The notes beneath the pieces were generated by a model, which worked only from the letters and a program-made list of their open reading frames with translations, was not told the origin of the DNA and did not search any database. A DNA stretch of 26,082 nt from GCA-002708145 sp045562755 (GTDB taxonomy: Bacteria; Chloroflexota; Dehalococcoidia; Lucifugimonadales; Lucifugimonadaceae), in NCBI GenBank assembly GCA_045562755.1, contig JBJKVF010000002.1, positions 1 to 26,082 on the forward strand, in the 5' to 3' direction. Every line of letters starts with the position of its first letter. Within the stretch, counting starts at the first letter, position 1. Positions 7,723-15,637 of the stretch are shown here, one piece after another. Made by a program: the position numbers and the translations under genes.

Positions 7723-8814
7723 TTATCCTTGTCCTGTTTCTTCACCTGAAATAAATTCTTCTAACAATTCTCTAGCTTCATCATCAGTATATTGAATCAA
7801 TGGTGATTTCATAAAATATGACGATGGAGCAGTAATTGGTCCACTGAGCCCTCTGTCTTTTGCAATCTTTGCACATCTTATAGCATCAATGACTACTCCT
7901 GCTGAGTTAGGACTATCCCAAACCTCCAATTTAAGCTCAAGGTTTAATGGGACATCTCCAAAACTTTTCCCTTCCATTCTGATGTAACACCATTTTCTGT
8001 CACTAAGCCATGGAACATAATCACTAGGGCCCACATGAACATCTCTATCTGGAATAAATTCATCTACTTGAGAAGTAACTGACTGAGTTTTAGAAATTTT
8101 TTTAGAATCCAACCTATCTCTATCTAACATATTCATAAAATCTGTATTTCCGCCAAAATTCAATTGATATGTCCTCAATAGTTCAACCCCTCGATCCATA
8201 AACAACCTGGTTAACACTCTGTGTACAATGGTAGCTCCAACTTGTGACTTAATGTCATCACCAATGATAGGTGCACCAGCTTCTCTAAACCTGTTTTGCC
8301 AATAGTCATTCTCTCCACTAGCGATAAAAACGGGAATACAGTTTATGAATCCACAACCTGCCTGTAAGACTTGCTCAACATACCATTTAGTAGCTTCTTC
8401 TGACCCCACTGGTAAATAATTAATTACTACATCAACTTCTCTATCTTTGAGAATTTTCGCAATATCTACTGTGCCATCATCTGATTTTTGAACTAATTCT
8501 GAAGTGTATCTCCCAATTCCATCATGAGTCATTCCTCTTTCCACTGGAACATTCAAATTAGGAACATCTTCAAATTTAACAGTATTATTAGGTTCAGAAA
8601 AAATAGCTTCTGATAAATCTTTACCAACTTTATTTTGGTCAACATCAAAAGCTGCCACAAATTTAATGTCTCCGATGCCATATTCTCCCAAAACTGGGTG
8701 CATCAACCCTGGAATTGTATCTCCCGAACTAGCATTTGAATATTTGTGAACACCTTGAATTAATGATGAGGCGCAATTTCCTACACCGATGATAGCAACT
8801 TTTATCTCGTTCAA
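7723..8814 (-). CDS. ino1: myo-inositol-1-phosphate synthase (actinobacterial type)
   Basis: A 363-residue NAD-dependent enzyme that converts glucose-6-phosphate to inositol-1-phosphate, the first step of inositol lipid synthesis. The N-terminal Rossmann loop is VAIIGVGNCASSL. The conserved catalytic segments DDIKSQVGATIVHR, QLNFGGNTDFMNM and LKLEVWDSPNSAGVVIDAIR are all present. This is the short actinobacterial/archaeal form, not the longer eukaryotic one. The start used is TTG at 8812-8814. AGGAG lies ten bases upstream, which is rather far; ATA one codon earlier would be better spaced and cannot be excluded in a genome that appears to use ATT. It heads the minus-strand run toward position 1. 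Confidence 0.94.
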   Translation of the reverse strand: MNEIKVAIIGVGNCASSLIQGVHKYSNASSGDTIPGLMHPVLGEYGIGDIKFVAAFDVDQNKVGKDLSEAIFSEPNNTVKFEDVPNLNVPVERGMTHDGIGRYTSELVQKSDDGTVDIAKILKDREVDVVINYLPVGSEEATKWYVEQVLQAGCGFINCIPVFIASGENDYWQNRFREAGAPIIGDDIKSQVGATIVHRVLTRLFMDRGVELLRTYQLNFGGNTDFMNMLDRDRLDSKKISKTQSVTSQVDEFIPDRDVHVGPSDYVPWLSDRKWCYIRMEGKSFGDVPLNLELKLEVWDSPNSAGVVIDAIRCAKIAKDRGLSGPITAPSSYFMKSPLIQYTDDEARELLEEFISGEETGQG

Positions 8815-8848
8815 TATAAATAGACTCCTGAAAAATTAGGTACAATAC

Positions 8849-8868
8849 TTTTCTGTGAATTCAGAAAA
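8849..8868. promoter_or_regulatory. perfect inverted repeat in the ino1/MFS divergent region
   Basis: TTTTCTG-TGAATT-CAGAAAA is a 7-base perfect inverted repeat with a 6-base centre. It lies in the 79-base gap between divergently transcribed ino1 and an MFS transporter. TACAATA at 8841-8847 could supply a -10 element for either strand (TACAAT on plus, TATTGT on minus). The position suggests an operator; the hairpin lacks a terminator-like GC stem. Confidence 0.35.
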
Positions 8869-8893
8869 ATCTAATTAATTAAACAGTAAAAAA

Positions 8894-10147
8894 TTGTCTA
8901 TAGCAAATTTAATTTCTAAAAAAACCCCTTTCTTTTACGGATGGGTCGTACTAGGGTCTGCTGGTTCAACTCAAATCGTCAGAAATGCAGCAGCTAGTCT
9001 GACACTTGCTATATTTATGTATCCAATGGCAGAAGATCTAGGATGGAGTAGAACATTGATTGCTGGAGCAGCAAGTGTGGGCGGCTTAGCTGCAACATTT
9101 TTTTCACCTTTTATGGGATGGGCTGTAGACAAATTTGGTGCTAGAGCAATTCTATCTGCCAGTGTATTAATCCTTGGAATAAGTAGTATCATTTCAGGGT
9201 GGGCTACTATACCTCTGATATTTTACATTTCTTATGGAACTGGACGTGTAATACTTTCAAGTTCAATTCAAATCAGTTCTAGTGTAGTTGTATCAAGATG
9301 GTTTATAAAACTTAGAGGAAGAGCAAATGGTTTTCTAACCTTATGTCATTCAATAGGAATGACATCATTCCCATTATTAGCTTCTATTCTAATTGGATTA
9401 TATGGATGGCAAACTACATGGAAAATTTTCGGATTCATAGTATGGGGTATAGCCTTAATTCCTGTAACAATTCTAATCAGAGAAACCCCAGAATCAATGG
9501 GGTTAAAACCAGATAACGATATAGTAAACCCTGACGAACAAGATGTAGAAACTTCTAATGAAATTAACTGGTCAATAGGGCAAGCTGTAAAAACATTTTC
9601 TCTGTGGCAACTAGCTTTATCAGGAGGTCTTTTTTATATAGTTCATGGTGGTGTTAACAACCATATGGCAGCATTATTGCAAGATTACGGGCTAACACCA
9701 AATCAAGCAGCTATAGCAATAAGTATCAATGCGATTTTCACAGGCTTAGGTGGATTGATATGGGGATGGATTACAGACAAATTATCAATGAGATTATGCT
9801 ACCTAATTCTATCGGGATTAATGGGCATATCTTCTATCGGGTTTATTTTAGTTTCGGGAATATTTTCAGCATGGATTACAGCGGCTATTTTCGGAATTTC
9901 TTTGGGAGGATTACTAGTTGTACCATCAGTAGCAATTGCAAATTATTACGGAAGGAATTCTCTAGGTACGATTAGAGGTTTCATAGAGCCATTTGGATCG
10001 GCTGGAACAGCAATCGGAGCGATATTATCTGGAATTATATTTGATTTAACTGGGGTATACGAAATAGCATTAATTTTGTTGGCAATCGCAGCTGGATTAG
10101 CATTTATCCTAATGATATCGAGTAAGCCCCCAGTTCTAAAGAATTAA
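8894..10147 (+). CDS. MFS transporter, monocarboxylate/oxalate-type
   Basis: A 417-residue major facilitator with about 12 membrane helices and a central hydrophilic loop (about 198-225). The start FYGWVVLGSAG and the segments GWAVDKFGARAIL (loop 2-3 motif) and GWITDKLSMRL (loop 8-9) resemble the OxlT/monocarboxylate (MCT) branch, which moves small organic acids. The substrate cannot be read from sequence. The start is TTG at 8894-8896, with a weak ribosome binding site, but the next in-frame ATG would cut away the first helix. It is divergent from ino1 and ends four bases before a convergent D-2-hydroxyacid dehydrogenase; a shared organic-acid role is possible but not shown. Confidence 0.86.
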   Translation: MSIANLISKKTPFFYGWVVLGSAGSTQIVRNAAASLTLAIFMYPMAEDLGWSRTLIAGAASVGGLAATFFSPFMGWAVDKFGARAILSASVLILGISSIISGWATIPLIFYISYGTGRVILSSSIQISSSVVVSRWFIKLRGRANGFLTLCHSIGMTSFPLLASILIGLYGWQTTWKIFGFIVWGIALIPVTILIRETPESMGLKPDNDIVNPDEQDVETSNEINWSIGQAVKTFSLWQLALSGGLFYIVHGGVNNHMAALLQDYGLTPNQAAIAISINAIFTGLGGLIWGWITDKLSMRLCYLILSGLMGISSIGFILVSGIFSAWITAAIFGISLGGLLVVPSVAIANYYGRNSLGTIRGFIEPFGSAGTAIGAILSGIIFDLTGVYEIALILLAIAAGLAFILMISSKPPVLKN

Positions 10148-10151
10148 ATCT

Positions 10152-11210
10152 TCATCCAGATCCAGGGCCTCTTTCCATAGAGTAAGGTTGCCATCTTTTT
10201 AAATCTGCACCAGCTAAAACACTGGGATTCACACAACTTTTAGGCCATCTTCCGGTCAACACTAACGAAATCTCTTTACCTACTCTTCTTCTTGTTTCAG
10301 GAGCCATTCGTTGAGATGCAGATGCAACATGAGGAGTTAATATGACATTACTCATATGCAATAATGGATTTTCAGGATCAGGTGGTTCTTGTTCAAAAAC
10401 ATCTAATCCAGCACCAGCTATCCATCCTTGCTCTAAAGCTTTAATTAAAGCGGCCTCATCAACAGTAGGTCCTCGTCCATTATTAATAAACAGAGCAGTG
10501 GGTTTCATTGATTTGAATTGAGTTTCTGACATCAAATGATGAACTTCTTGTGTAGAAGGTGCATGCATTGAAACAATATCAGATCTTGACAACATTTCTT
10601 CTAAATTGCTAATTGGTTCTACTCCGTAATCAGTCATAACCAATTCTTCTATGTATGGATCAAAAGCTATCATATGTAACCCAAAAGCCTGAGCTCTTTT
10701 TGCAACAGCTTTAGCTACGTGACCAAATGAAATAAATCCAATTGTTTGACCCCATAGTCTAGGAAATTCTGATAATAAAGGCCTGCCTTCTGCCCACCGA
10801 TTCTCTCTAACCATTTGATCCATGGTATTCAATCTTCTAAAAGATGCGAGTAAAAGCATCATAGTATGATCAGCAACTTCCTCAATAAAAGTGTCTGGAA
10901 CATTTGTAACAGGAATCCCTTTATTTGTTGCTGCAGTAATGTCGACTGTATCAGCGCCAACACTTCCTAAAGAAATCACTTTGCAATTCTCTAAAGAATC
11001 AATGATATTTTTTGTAATTTTTCTTCCTCTAGCAATGATTGCATCAGCATCTTTAGCTTGGGCTATAAATTCTTCTTCAGTTGAAGCATCAATAGTAAGT
11101 ATTTCAGCTCCAATGGGATCTAATGATTCTCTTTCTAAAGTGTATTGTCCATCAGCTAAGTCAAATGTGACTCCAGCAGGTTTTTGGGTAACTACCTTGA
11201 AATTTGACAA
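10152..11210 (-). CDS. D-isomer-specific 2-hydroxyacid dehydrogenase
   Basis: A 352-residue NAD(P)-dependent dehydrogenase that interconverts 2-oxoacids and D-2-hydroxyacids. The catalytic triad is visible: R246 in INNGRGPTVDE, E275 in DVFEQEP and H294 in LTPHVASAS. The nucleotide loop is unusual: where the family has GxGxxG, this protein has S161-F-G163-H-V-A166. The TTG start at 11208-11210 has a strong AGGAGG five bases upstream, so it is well supported. The stop is TGA. It ends four bases from the convergent MFS gene. A promoter is likely at 11247-11275. The substrate is unknown; glycerate, phosphoglycerate and C-terminal-binding-protein-like relatives share the fold. Confidence 0.9.
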   Translation of the reverse strand: MSNFKVVTQKPAGVTFDLADGQYTLERESLDPIGAEILTIDASTEEEFIAQAKDADAIIARGRKITKNIIDSLENCKVISLGSVGADTVDITAATNKGIPVTNVPDTFIEEVADHTMMLLLASFRRLNTMDQMVRENRWAEGRPLLSEFPRLWGQTIGFISFGHVAKAVAKRAQAFGLHMIAFDPYIEELVMTDYGVEPISNLEEMLSRSDIVSMHAPSTQEVHHLMSETQFKSMKPTALFINNGRGPTVDEAALIKALEQGWIAGAGLDVFEQEPPDPENPLLHMSNVILTPHVASASQRMAPETRRRVGKEISLVLTGRWPKSCVNPSVLAGADLKRWQPYSMERGPGSG

Positions 11211-11246
11211 GTTATCCTCCTGTTGTTAGTAATTTTGAGAATCAAG

Positions 11247-11275
11247 AGAATAGCTTAAATATACTGAACTGTCCA
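11247..11275 (-). promoter_or_regulatory. sigma70-type promoter for the D-2-hydroxyacid dehydrogenase
   Basis: On the minus strand TGGACA (11270-11275) and TATTCT (11247-11252) are separated by 17 bases, giving a leader of about 30 bases that contains the AGGAGG ribosome binding site. Confidence 0.45.
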
Positions 11276-11299
11276 ATTGTAATAAATTCATAGTTTATA

Positions 11300-11328
11300 T
11301 TGTGATAAAAATAATTTTTGGTTATAAA
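11300..11328 (+). promoter_or_regulatory. promoter for MFS gene 11336, probably leaderless
   Basis: TTGTGA (11300-11305), a 17-base spacer and TATAAA (11323-11328) end only seven bases before the ATG at 11336. The usual +1 spacing puts the transcript start at or next to the start codon. No ribosome binding site is present. Confidence 0.5.
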
Positions 11329-11335
11329 TCGTTAA

Positions 11336-12667
11336 ATGAAGATACAATACCAAAACATGAATATTGCAAATACTAATTTATTTAATAACCGTTTTCTTGC
11401 AGCATTAAAATTCCGTGACTATCGAATTTTATGGACTGCCAACTTATGTGCTGGGGCATCTTCATGGGCATTAATAGTAACTAGAGGATGGGTGATCTAT
11501 GAAGCAACAGATAATTCATTTTTAGTTGGACTAGTAACATTTCTTGCTATGATTCCAAGAATTATTATGCCTCCAATTTCCGGATATTTTGCTGACAAAT
11601 ATGATAGAAAAAATGTAATGAGCATTTTATTTGGGGTGAGCGTAATTCATACTTTGGCACTATCCATCTACCTTTTAAATGTAGAAATATCTTCTACAAA
11701 CACGATAATTCCAGTAATGGTTCTTGCATTAATTGACGGTTCCACTCGTGCATCTCAACAACCTGTTGGCCAAGCATTAGTTCCCAATTTAGTACCTAAA
11801 GAAAATTTACTCAATGCTGTCGCACTAGGTCAAGCCACCTTTCATGGATCTAGATTAATTGGCCCTCTTGCTATACTCCCATTACTTAGTTTTGTAAGTA
11901 TAGGTTGGTCTTTTCTATTATGCTCCATCCTTTATCTAATTAGTTTAATTCAAACTATAAGAATCAAAAGTGAAAGTTCCGGCTCAATGGATAAAGATGC
12001 TGGACTCATTTCAAATTTCACTAAAGGAATTCCATATATATATAAACATCCTCAGTTAAGATTAATAATGTTTATGGCATTTTTTCACTGTGGTTTTACT
12101 ATGTCTTTTGAATCTGTATTACCTGTAATATCTGACAAAAAATTTGGTGCCTCAGAAGGAACAGACTTTAGTTTAATAATGATGGCAGTTGGAGCAGGTG
12201 CACTTATAACAGTAACTTTGATTTCTGGATTATCTACTCAAGTTTCTCAAGGAAGATGGTATTTATATCTAGGATACATTAGTTCCATCTCACCCATTTT
12301 TTTGGCTTTTTCTCCAAATATAACAATAGCATTAATTTCTGCAGCGCTAATGGGAGGCTCTCAAGCCGGATACATGACAATCACTCACACAATGATGCAA
12401 ATTGTCACTGATGATTCAGTAAGAGGAAGAGTAGCTGCAATGTACAATGTTCACATAGGATTCATCATGTCTTCTATGAACCTGGTTAACGGAGCATTGG
12501 CAACTATCAGCTATCTCGGAATAAGTGTGTTTTTCGGGTTGGATTTAATACCGGCAGGGACACTATTAACTGTGGGAGGATTACTGTTTTTAATTACGAT
12601 TTCATTAAGCCCTGGATTAAAAACTCTAAGATCTATATACAAAGTTGGAATACCTTATACAAGTTAA
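11336..12667 (+). CDS. MFS exporter of the enterobactin-exporter-like (MFS_3) group
   Basis: A 443-residue major facilitator with about 12 helices. The N-terminal FRDYRILWTANLCAGASSWA and the loop GYFADKYDRKNVM (A-motif form of the DHA3/EntS group) place it with multidrug or siderophore exporters. An uncharged C-terminal half ends in LGISVFFGLDLIPAGTLLT. The substrate cannot be predicted. The ATG at 11336 lies seven bases after a -10 element and has no Shine-Dalgarno sequence, so a leaderless message is likely; an ATG at codon 8 (11357) is an alternative start. It is divergent from the hydroxyacid dehydrogenase and overlaps the convergent acyl-CoA dehydrogenase gene by four bases. Confidence 0.87.
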   Translation: MKIQYQNMNIANTNLFNNRFLAALKFRDYRILWTANLCAGASSWALIVTRGWVIYEATDNSFLVGLVTFLAMIPRIIMPPISGYFADKYDRKNVMSILFGVSVIHTLALSIYLLNVEISSTNTIIPVMVLALIDGSTRASQQPVGQALVPNLVPKENLLNAVALGQATFHGSRLIGPLAILPLLSFVSIGWSFLLCSILYLISLIQTIRIKSESSGSMDKDAGLISNFTKGIPYIYKHPQLRLIMFMAFFHCGFTMSFESVLPVISDKKFGASEGTDFSLIMMAVGAGALITVTLISGLSTQVSQGRWYLYLGYISSISPIFLAFSPNITIALISAALMGGSQAGYMTITHTMMQIVTDDSVRGRVAAMYNVHIGFIMSSMNLVNGALATISYLGISVFFGLDLIPAGTLLTVGGLLFLITISLSPGLKTLRSIYKVGIPYTS

Positions 12668-13821
12668 ACCAAAGCATTTTGTCCAGTAATATCCCTACCA
12701 ATTACTAATGTGTGAATATCATGGGTACCTTCATAAGTATCAACAGTTTCCATGTTTAACATATGCCTGATTACTGAATAATCTAAAGTAATTCCACTTC
12801 CACCTAAAATTTCTCTAGCACTTCTAGCTCCATTTAGAGCTGATCTTGCGTTTTCTCTCTTAGCTACAGAAACATGTTGATATTGCATTTTACCGGCATC
12901 TTTCAATTGAGCTAATCTAGTGGCAAGTAATAGTCCTTTTGTGTGATCAACAACCATGTCTACTAATTTATCTTGAACTAATTGCCTACTAGCAATTGGT
13001 TTATCAAAAGTACTTCTTATATTTGAAAAACTTAATGCATCTGAATAAACACTCTCAAGAACTCCCATTGATCCCCAGGCTATACCAAACCTAGCTTGCG
13101 TCAAACAAGCTAACGGCGCAGACAAACCTTTAGCTTGAGGCAATATGTTTGTAACGGGGATTTCAACATCATCAAATATCAATTCACTAGTGATAGAATT
13201 TCTCATACTCATTTTTCTCTGAATTTTGTTGGCGGTAAACCCTGGAGTATCTGTGGGGACAATGAAACCTCTCACTATTTGATCTTCATCTTTGGCCCAA
13301 ACTATTGCAATGTCAGCAATACTTCCATTAGTTATCCACATTTTAGAACCATTAATTAAATATGATTCACCAACTTTTCTAGCAGTTGTTTTCATTTGAT
13401 CTGGGTCTGATCCACCTTCATGTTCAGTTAGACCAAAACATCCTATAGTTAATCCTGCAGCCATATTTGGCAAATAAGACTTTTTTTGATCTTCAGATCC
13501 ATATTTATATATAGGGTACATAGCCAAAGCACTTTGAACACCTGCAAAACTCCTAAATCCAGAATCAACTCTCTCCAACTCATACATGATCAACCCATAA
13601 GTCATATTATTAACTTGTGGACATCCATATTCTGCAGGCAAATTAGCTCCAAGTAATCCCATCTCACCAAATTTAGTAATTAAGTGAGTAGGAAATTCAG
13701 CTTTCTCCCACCAATCAGCAACATGAGGCAGTATTTCAGAATCTAAAAAATCTCTGACCACTGATTGAACTTGTCGTTCTTCTGAAGATAGCAAATCTAA
13801 TACATTGTAATAATCTAACAT
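12664..13821 (-). CDS. gcdH: acyl-CoA dehydrogenase, glutaryl-CoA dehydrogenase type
   Basis: A 385-residue FAD-dependent acyl-CoA dehydrogenase. CFGLTEHEGGSDP and MWITNGSIADI are the FAD and substrate-pocket signatures. The catalytic base is E364 in TYEGTHDIHTLVIGRDITG, an ending typical of glutaryl-CoA dehydrogenase. R90 in FRSFAGVQSALAM matches the arginine that binds the glutaryl carboxylate in the human enzyme. The expected reaction is oxidation and decarboxylation of glutaryl-CoA to crotonyl-CoA in lysine or aromatic catabolism; a non-decarboxylating or other acyl specificity is possible. No Shine-Dalgarno sequence precedes the ATG, but TATAAT lies six bases upstream, suggesting leaderless translation. 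It overlaps the convergent MFS gene by four bases. Confidence 0.88.
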   Translation of the reverse strand: MLDYYNVLDLLSSEERQVQSVVRDFLDSEILPHVADWWEKAEFPTHLITKFGEMGLLGANLPAEYGCPQVNNMTYGLIMYELERVDSGFRSFAGVQSALAMYPIYKYGSEDQKKSYLPNMAAGLTIGCFGLTEHEGGSDPDQMKTTARKVGESYLINGSKMWITNGSIADIAIVWAKDEDQIVRGFIVPTDTPGFTANKIQRKMSMRNSITSELIFDDVEIPVTNILPQAKGLSAPLACLTQARFGIAWGSMGVLESVYSDALSFSNIRSTFDKPIASRQLVQDKLVDMVVDHTKGLLLATRLAQLKDAGKMQYQHVSVAKRENARSALNGARSAREILGGSGITLDYSVIRHMLNMETVDTYEGTHDIHTLVIGRDITGQNALV

Positions 13822-13827
13822 TATGAA

Positions 13828-13833
13828 ATTATA
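13828..13833 (-). promoter_or_regulatory. -10 element for the acyl-CoA dehydrogenase, leaderless spacing
   Basis: A perfect TATAAT on the minus strand ends six bases before the ATG at 13821. The -35 region is weak (TTTAAG at 17 bases). The spacing puts the transcript start at the start codon. Confidence 0.45.
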
Positions 13834-13937
13834 TCTAAATCAACACATTACTTAAACATCGAATAAAGAAGAATGAATAATAAACATTTCTAATACCATT
13901 TATTCAGTGATAGACTCCTTTTTGATAGAGGATTTTT

Positions 13938-15137
13938 TTGAAAGTAAGAGATTTACCTAAAAAGCAACGTCAAATCATTCATGCTTGGTGTATGTATGAT
14001 TGGGGGAATTCGGCATTTGCCACAAGTGCAATGGCAGCAATTGTTCCCCAGTATTTTGTTTATTTGTTTACTCAAACTGTTGGAAACGAATTAATTTTTC
14101 TAGGTTTAACTATTACTCCAAGCGCTATGTACAGCATCGCTGTAGCACTTTCTACAGCAGTTGTAGCAATCAGTAGCCCTATATTAGGGGTCCTAGCAGA
14201 TCGTATAGCCATCAAGAAAAAAATCCTCTGGATTTACACTGTCGCAGGAGCATTAATAACTAGTTTTTCTATATTTGTCACATATTTACCATCTTCATGG
14301 TTTTGGCTAGGAGTAATATTTTTCTTTAGCAATATAGCTTTTTCCGGAGGCTTAGTTTTTTATAATTCCCTTCTTCCTCATATCGCCCCTAAAGCACTTT
14401 TAGACAATGTGAGTTCTAGAGGCTTCGCATACGGATATTTTGGAGGAGGCATATTACTAGCTCTACATTTGGGAATAATAATTATGTTGCCCTCAGATTG
14501 GACTGATTTGGCTACTAGAATTTGTTTAATGTCAGTAGGAGCATGGTGGTTTTTTTGGGCATTATGGACATTCAAAGTTGTACCTGAACCTCTCATATTT
14601 AATCCAATAAAAAAGATGACCATCACAAAAGCCACGAAATTAGCTTTAAATGAGCTTTCTAAAACTTTTAAAGAGTTGAAAAAATTCAAAATGCTGGTTA
14701 TGTACCTTATTGCGTATGTATTGTTTAACGATGGTATCCAAACTATTTCTACGATCGCTCCAGCTTTTGGTGCGGACACATTAAAAATTAGTACCACATT
14801 TCTCATGGCCACTATATTAATCATTCAATTTGTAGCAACCGCAGGATCAATGGGATTCAGTAAATTGGCAGATTTAATTACAACTAAAAATGCCTTAATT
14901 GTCTGTTTAATTGCATGGTGTTTTATTGGGATTTTTGGGGTTGCTTTAGCTCCATTAACTCCATCTAGCCCTAACGATTATTCTTACTATCTCCAATATA
15001 ATCAATCAAGCGGATCCTATGAAATCTTGTCTTTACCCGAACTAACTGATTCTCAAGCTGACGAATTTTGGAATTCAAAATTTGGAGATCTCAAAGAAAA
15101 AGACATGTATCAGTTGGTAAATCGTCCGAATTGTTAA
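13938..15137 (+). CDS. UMF1-type MFS transporter, N-terminal part before a frameshift
   Basis: The N-terminal 399 codons of a UMF1/Vps22-like major facilitator. HAWCMYDWGNSAFATSAM is the family's hallmark first helix, and GVLADRIAIKKK is the loop 2-3 motif. Ten or so helices are followed by a long hydrophilic loop ending DEFWNSKFGDLKEKDMYQL. The frame then closes at TAA (15135-15137), while the remaining helices continue one frame back, from about 15125. The join VNR/SELL would be restored by one extra base near 15125, for example a T. This could be a real inactivating mutation or a sequencing error. The start is TTG at 13938 with AGAGGA five bases upstream. The transported substrate is unknown. 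Confidence 0.75.
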   Translation: MKVRDLPKKQRQIIHAWCMYDWGNSAFATSAMAAIVPQYFVYLFTQTVGNELIFLGLTITPSAMYSIAVALSTAVVAISSPILGVLADRIAIKKKILWIYTVAGALITSFSIFVTYLPSSWFWLGVIFFFSNIAFSGGLVFYNSLLPHIAPKALLDNVSSRGFAYGYFGGGILLALHLGIIIMLPSDWTDLATRICLMSVGAWWFFWALWTFKVVPEPLIFNPIKKMTITKATKLALNELSKTFKELKKFKMLVMYLIAYVLFNDGIQTISTIAPAFGADTLKISTTFLMATILIIQFVATAGSMGFSKLADLITTKNALIVCLIAWCFIGIFGVALAPLTPSSPNDYSYYLQYNQSSGSYEILSLPELTDSQADEFWNSKFGDLKEKDMYQLVNRPNC

Positions 15138-15637
15138 ATAGTGTAAAAAGTTTCGATGAATCTCAATTCAGTATTCTCATATCTGATGGACCATTAAAAT
15201 CTACACGTACTATCGGACCTAAACACCCCTCTGTCTTAGATGGCCCCATAGGTTGGTGGCCAAAATTAATACGAGCCATTTTCTGGAGCCCATTAAATAT
15301 TCCAGTTGAATACCAATTTTTGATTCTAGGTATAGCAGTAGGATTAGTATTAGGGGGTAGTCAAGCTTTAGCTAGAAGTTTATTTGCAAAAATCTCACCT
15401 GAAACAAGAAGTGCCGAATTTTTCTCGTTCTTTGCTTTCATGGGAAGAACATCTGCAGTAATTGGACCAGTACTATACTCATTTATTTCAATAATCACTA
15501 AAGGTGATAACAGACTGGCAATATTGTCAATTTTAATTATGTTAGTCATCGGAACAATTTATTTGACAAAAGTAAATGTTGAAGAAGGAGAAATTACTGC
15601 TCAAAAAGAGGATGATAGAATTAGATCAACGAATTAA
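15125..15637 (+). CDS. UMF1-type MFS transporter, C-terminal part after a frameshift
   Basis: The continuation of the 13938 gene in the next frame. SELLNSVKSFDESQFSILIS completes the hydrophilic loop. The last helices follow: QFLILGIAVGLVLGGSQALA, the motif ISPETRSAEFFSFFAFMGR typical of UMF1 transporters, and two further segments to TAA. There is no ribosome binding site, and the segment is not a separate gene. Joined, the two parts make about 567 codons. Its end overlaps the convergent GDPD gene by 17 bases. Confidence 0.7.
   Translation, partial: SELLNSVKSFDESQFSILISDGPLKSTRTIGPKHPSVLDGPIGWWPKLIRAIFWSPLNIPVEYQFLILGIAVGLVLGGSQALARSLFAKISPETRSAEFFSFFAFMGRTSAVIGPVLYSFISIITKGDNRLAILSILIMLVIGTIYLTKVNVEEGEITAQKEDDRIRSTN

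Noticed and set aside
8849..8868. The ino1/MFS inverted repeat as a transcription terminator
   Set aside because: The flanking genes are divergent, so no transcript ends there. The stem is AT-rich with no proper U-tract geometry.
14378..14824. Antisense open frames, for example here, at 10891-11229 and at 5340-5639
   Set aside because: They lie fully opposite well-supported genes, have no family-like motifs or ribosome binding sites, and have composition expected of shadow frames.
15068..15124. An independent start at ATG 15068 for the C-terminal transporter half
   Set aside because: The residues encoded between 15068 and about 15124 in that frame do not look like the family, and the other frame gives the sensible sequence there. 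No ribosome binding site is present.
15091..15137. Programmed -1 frameshifting at the A-rich run AAAGAAAAAG
   Set aside because: The zero-frame codons GAA AAA do not re-pair properly after a -1 slip. Shifting there would also replace the plausible DMYQLVN segment. The best join is near 15125, where no slippery heptamer exists, so a simple indel or sequencing error fits better.
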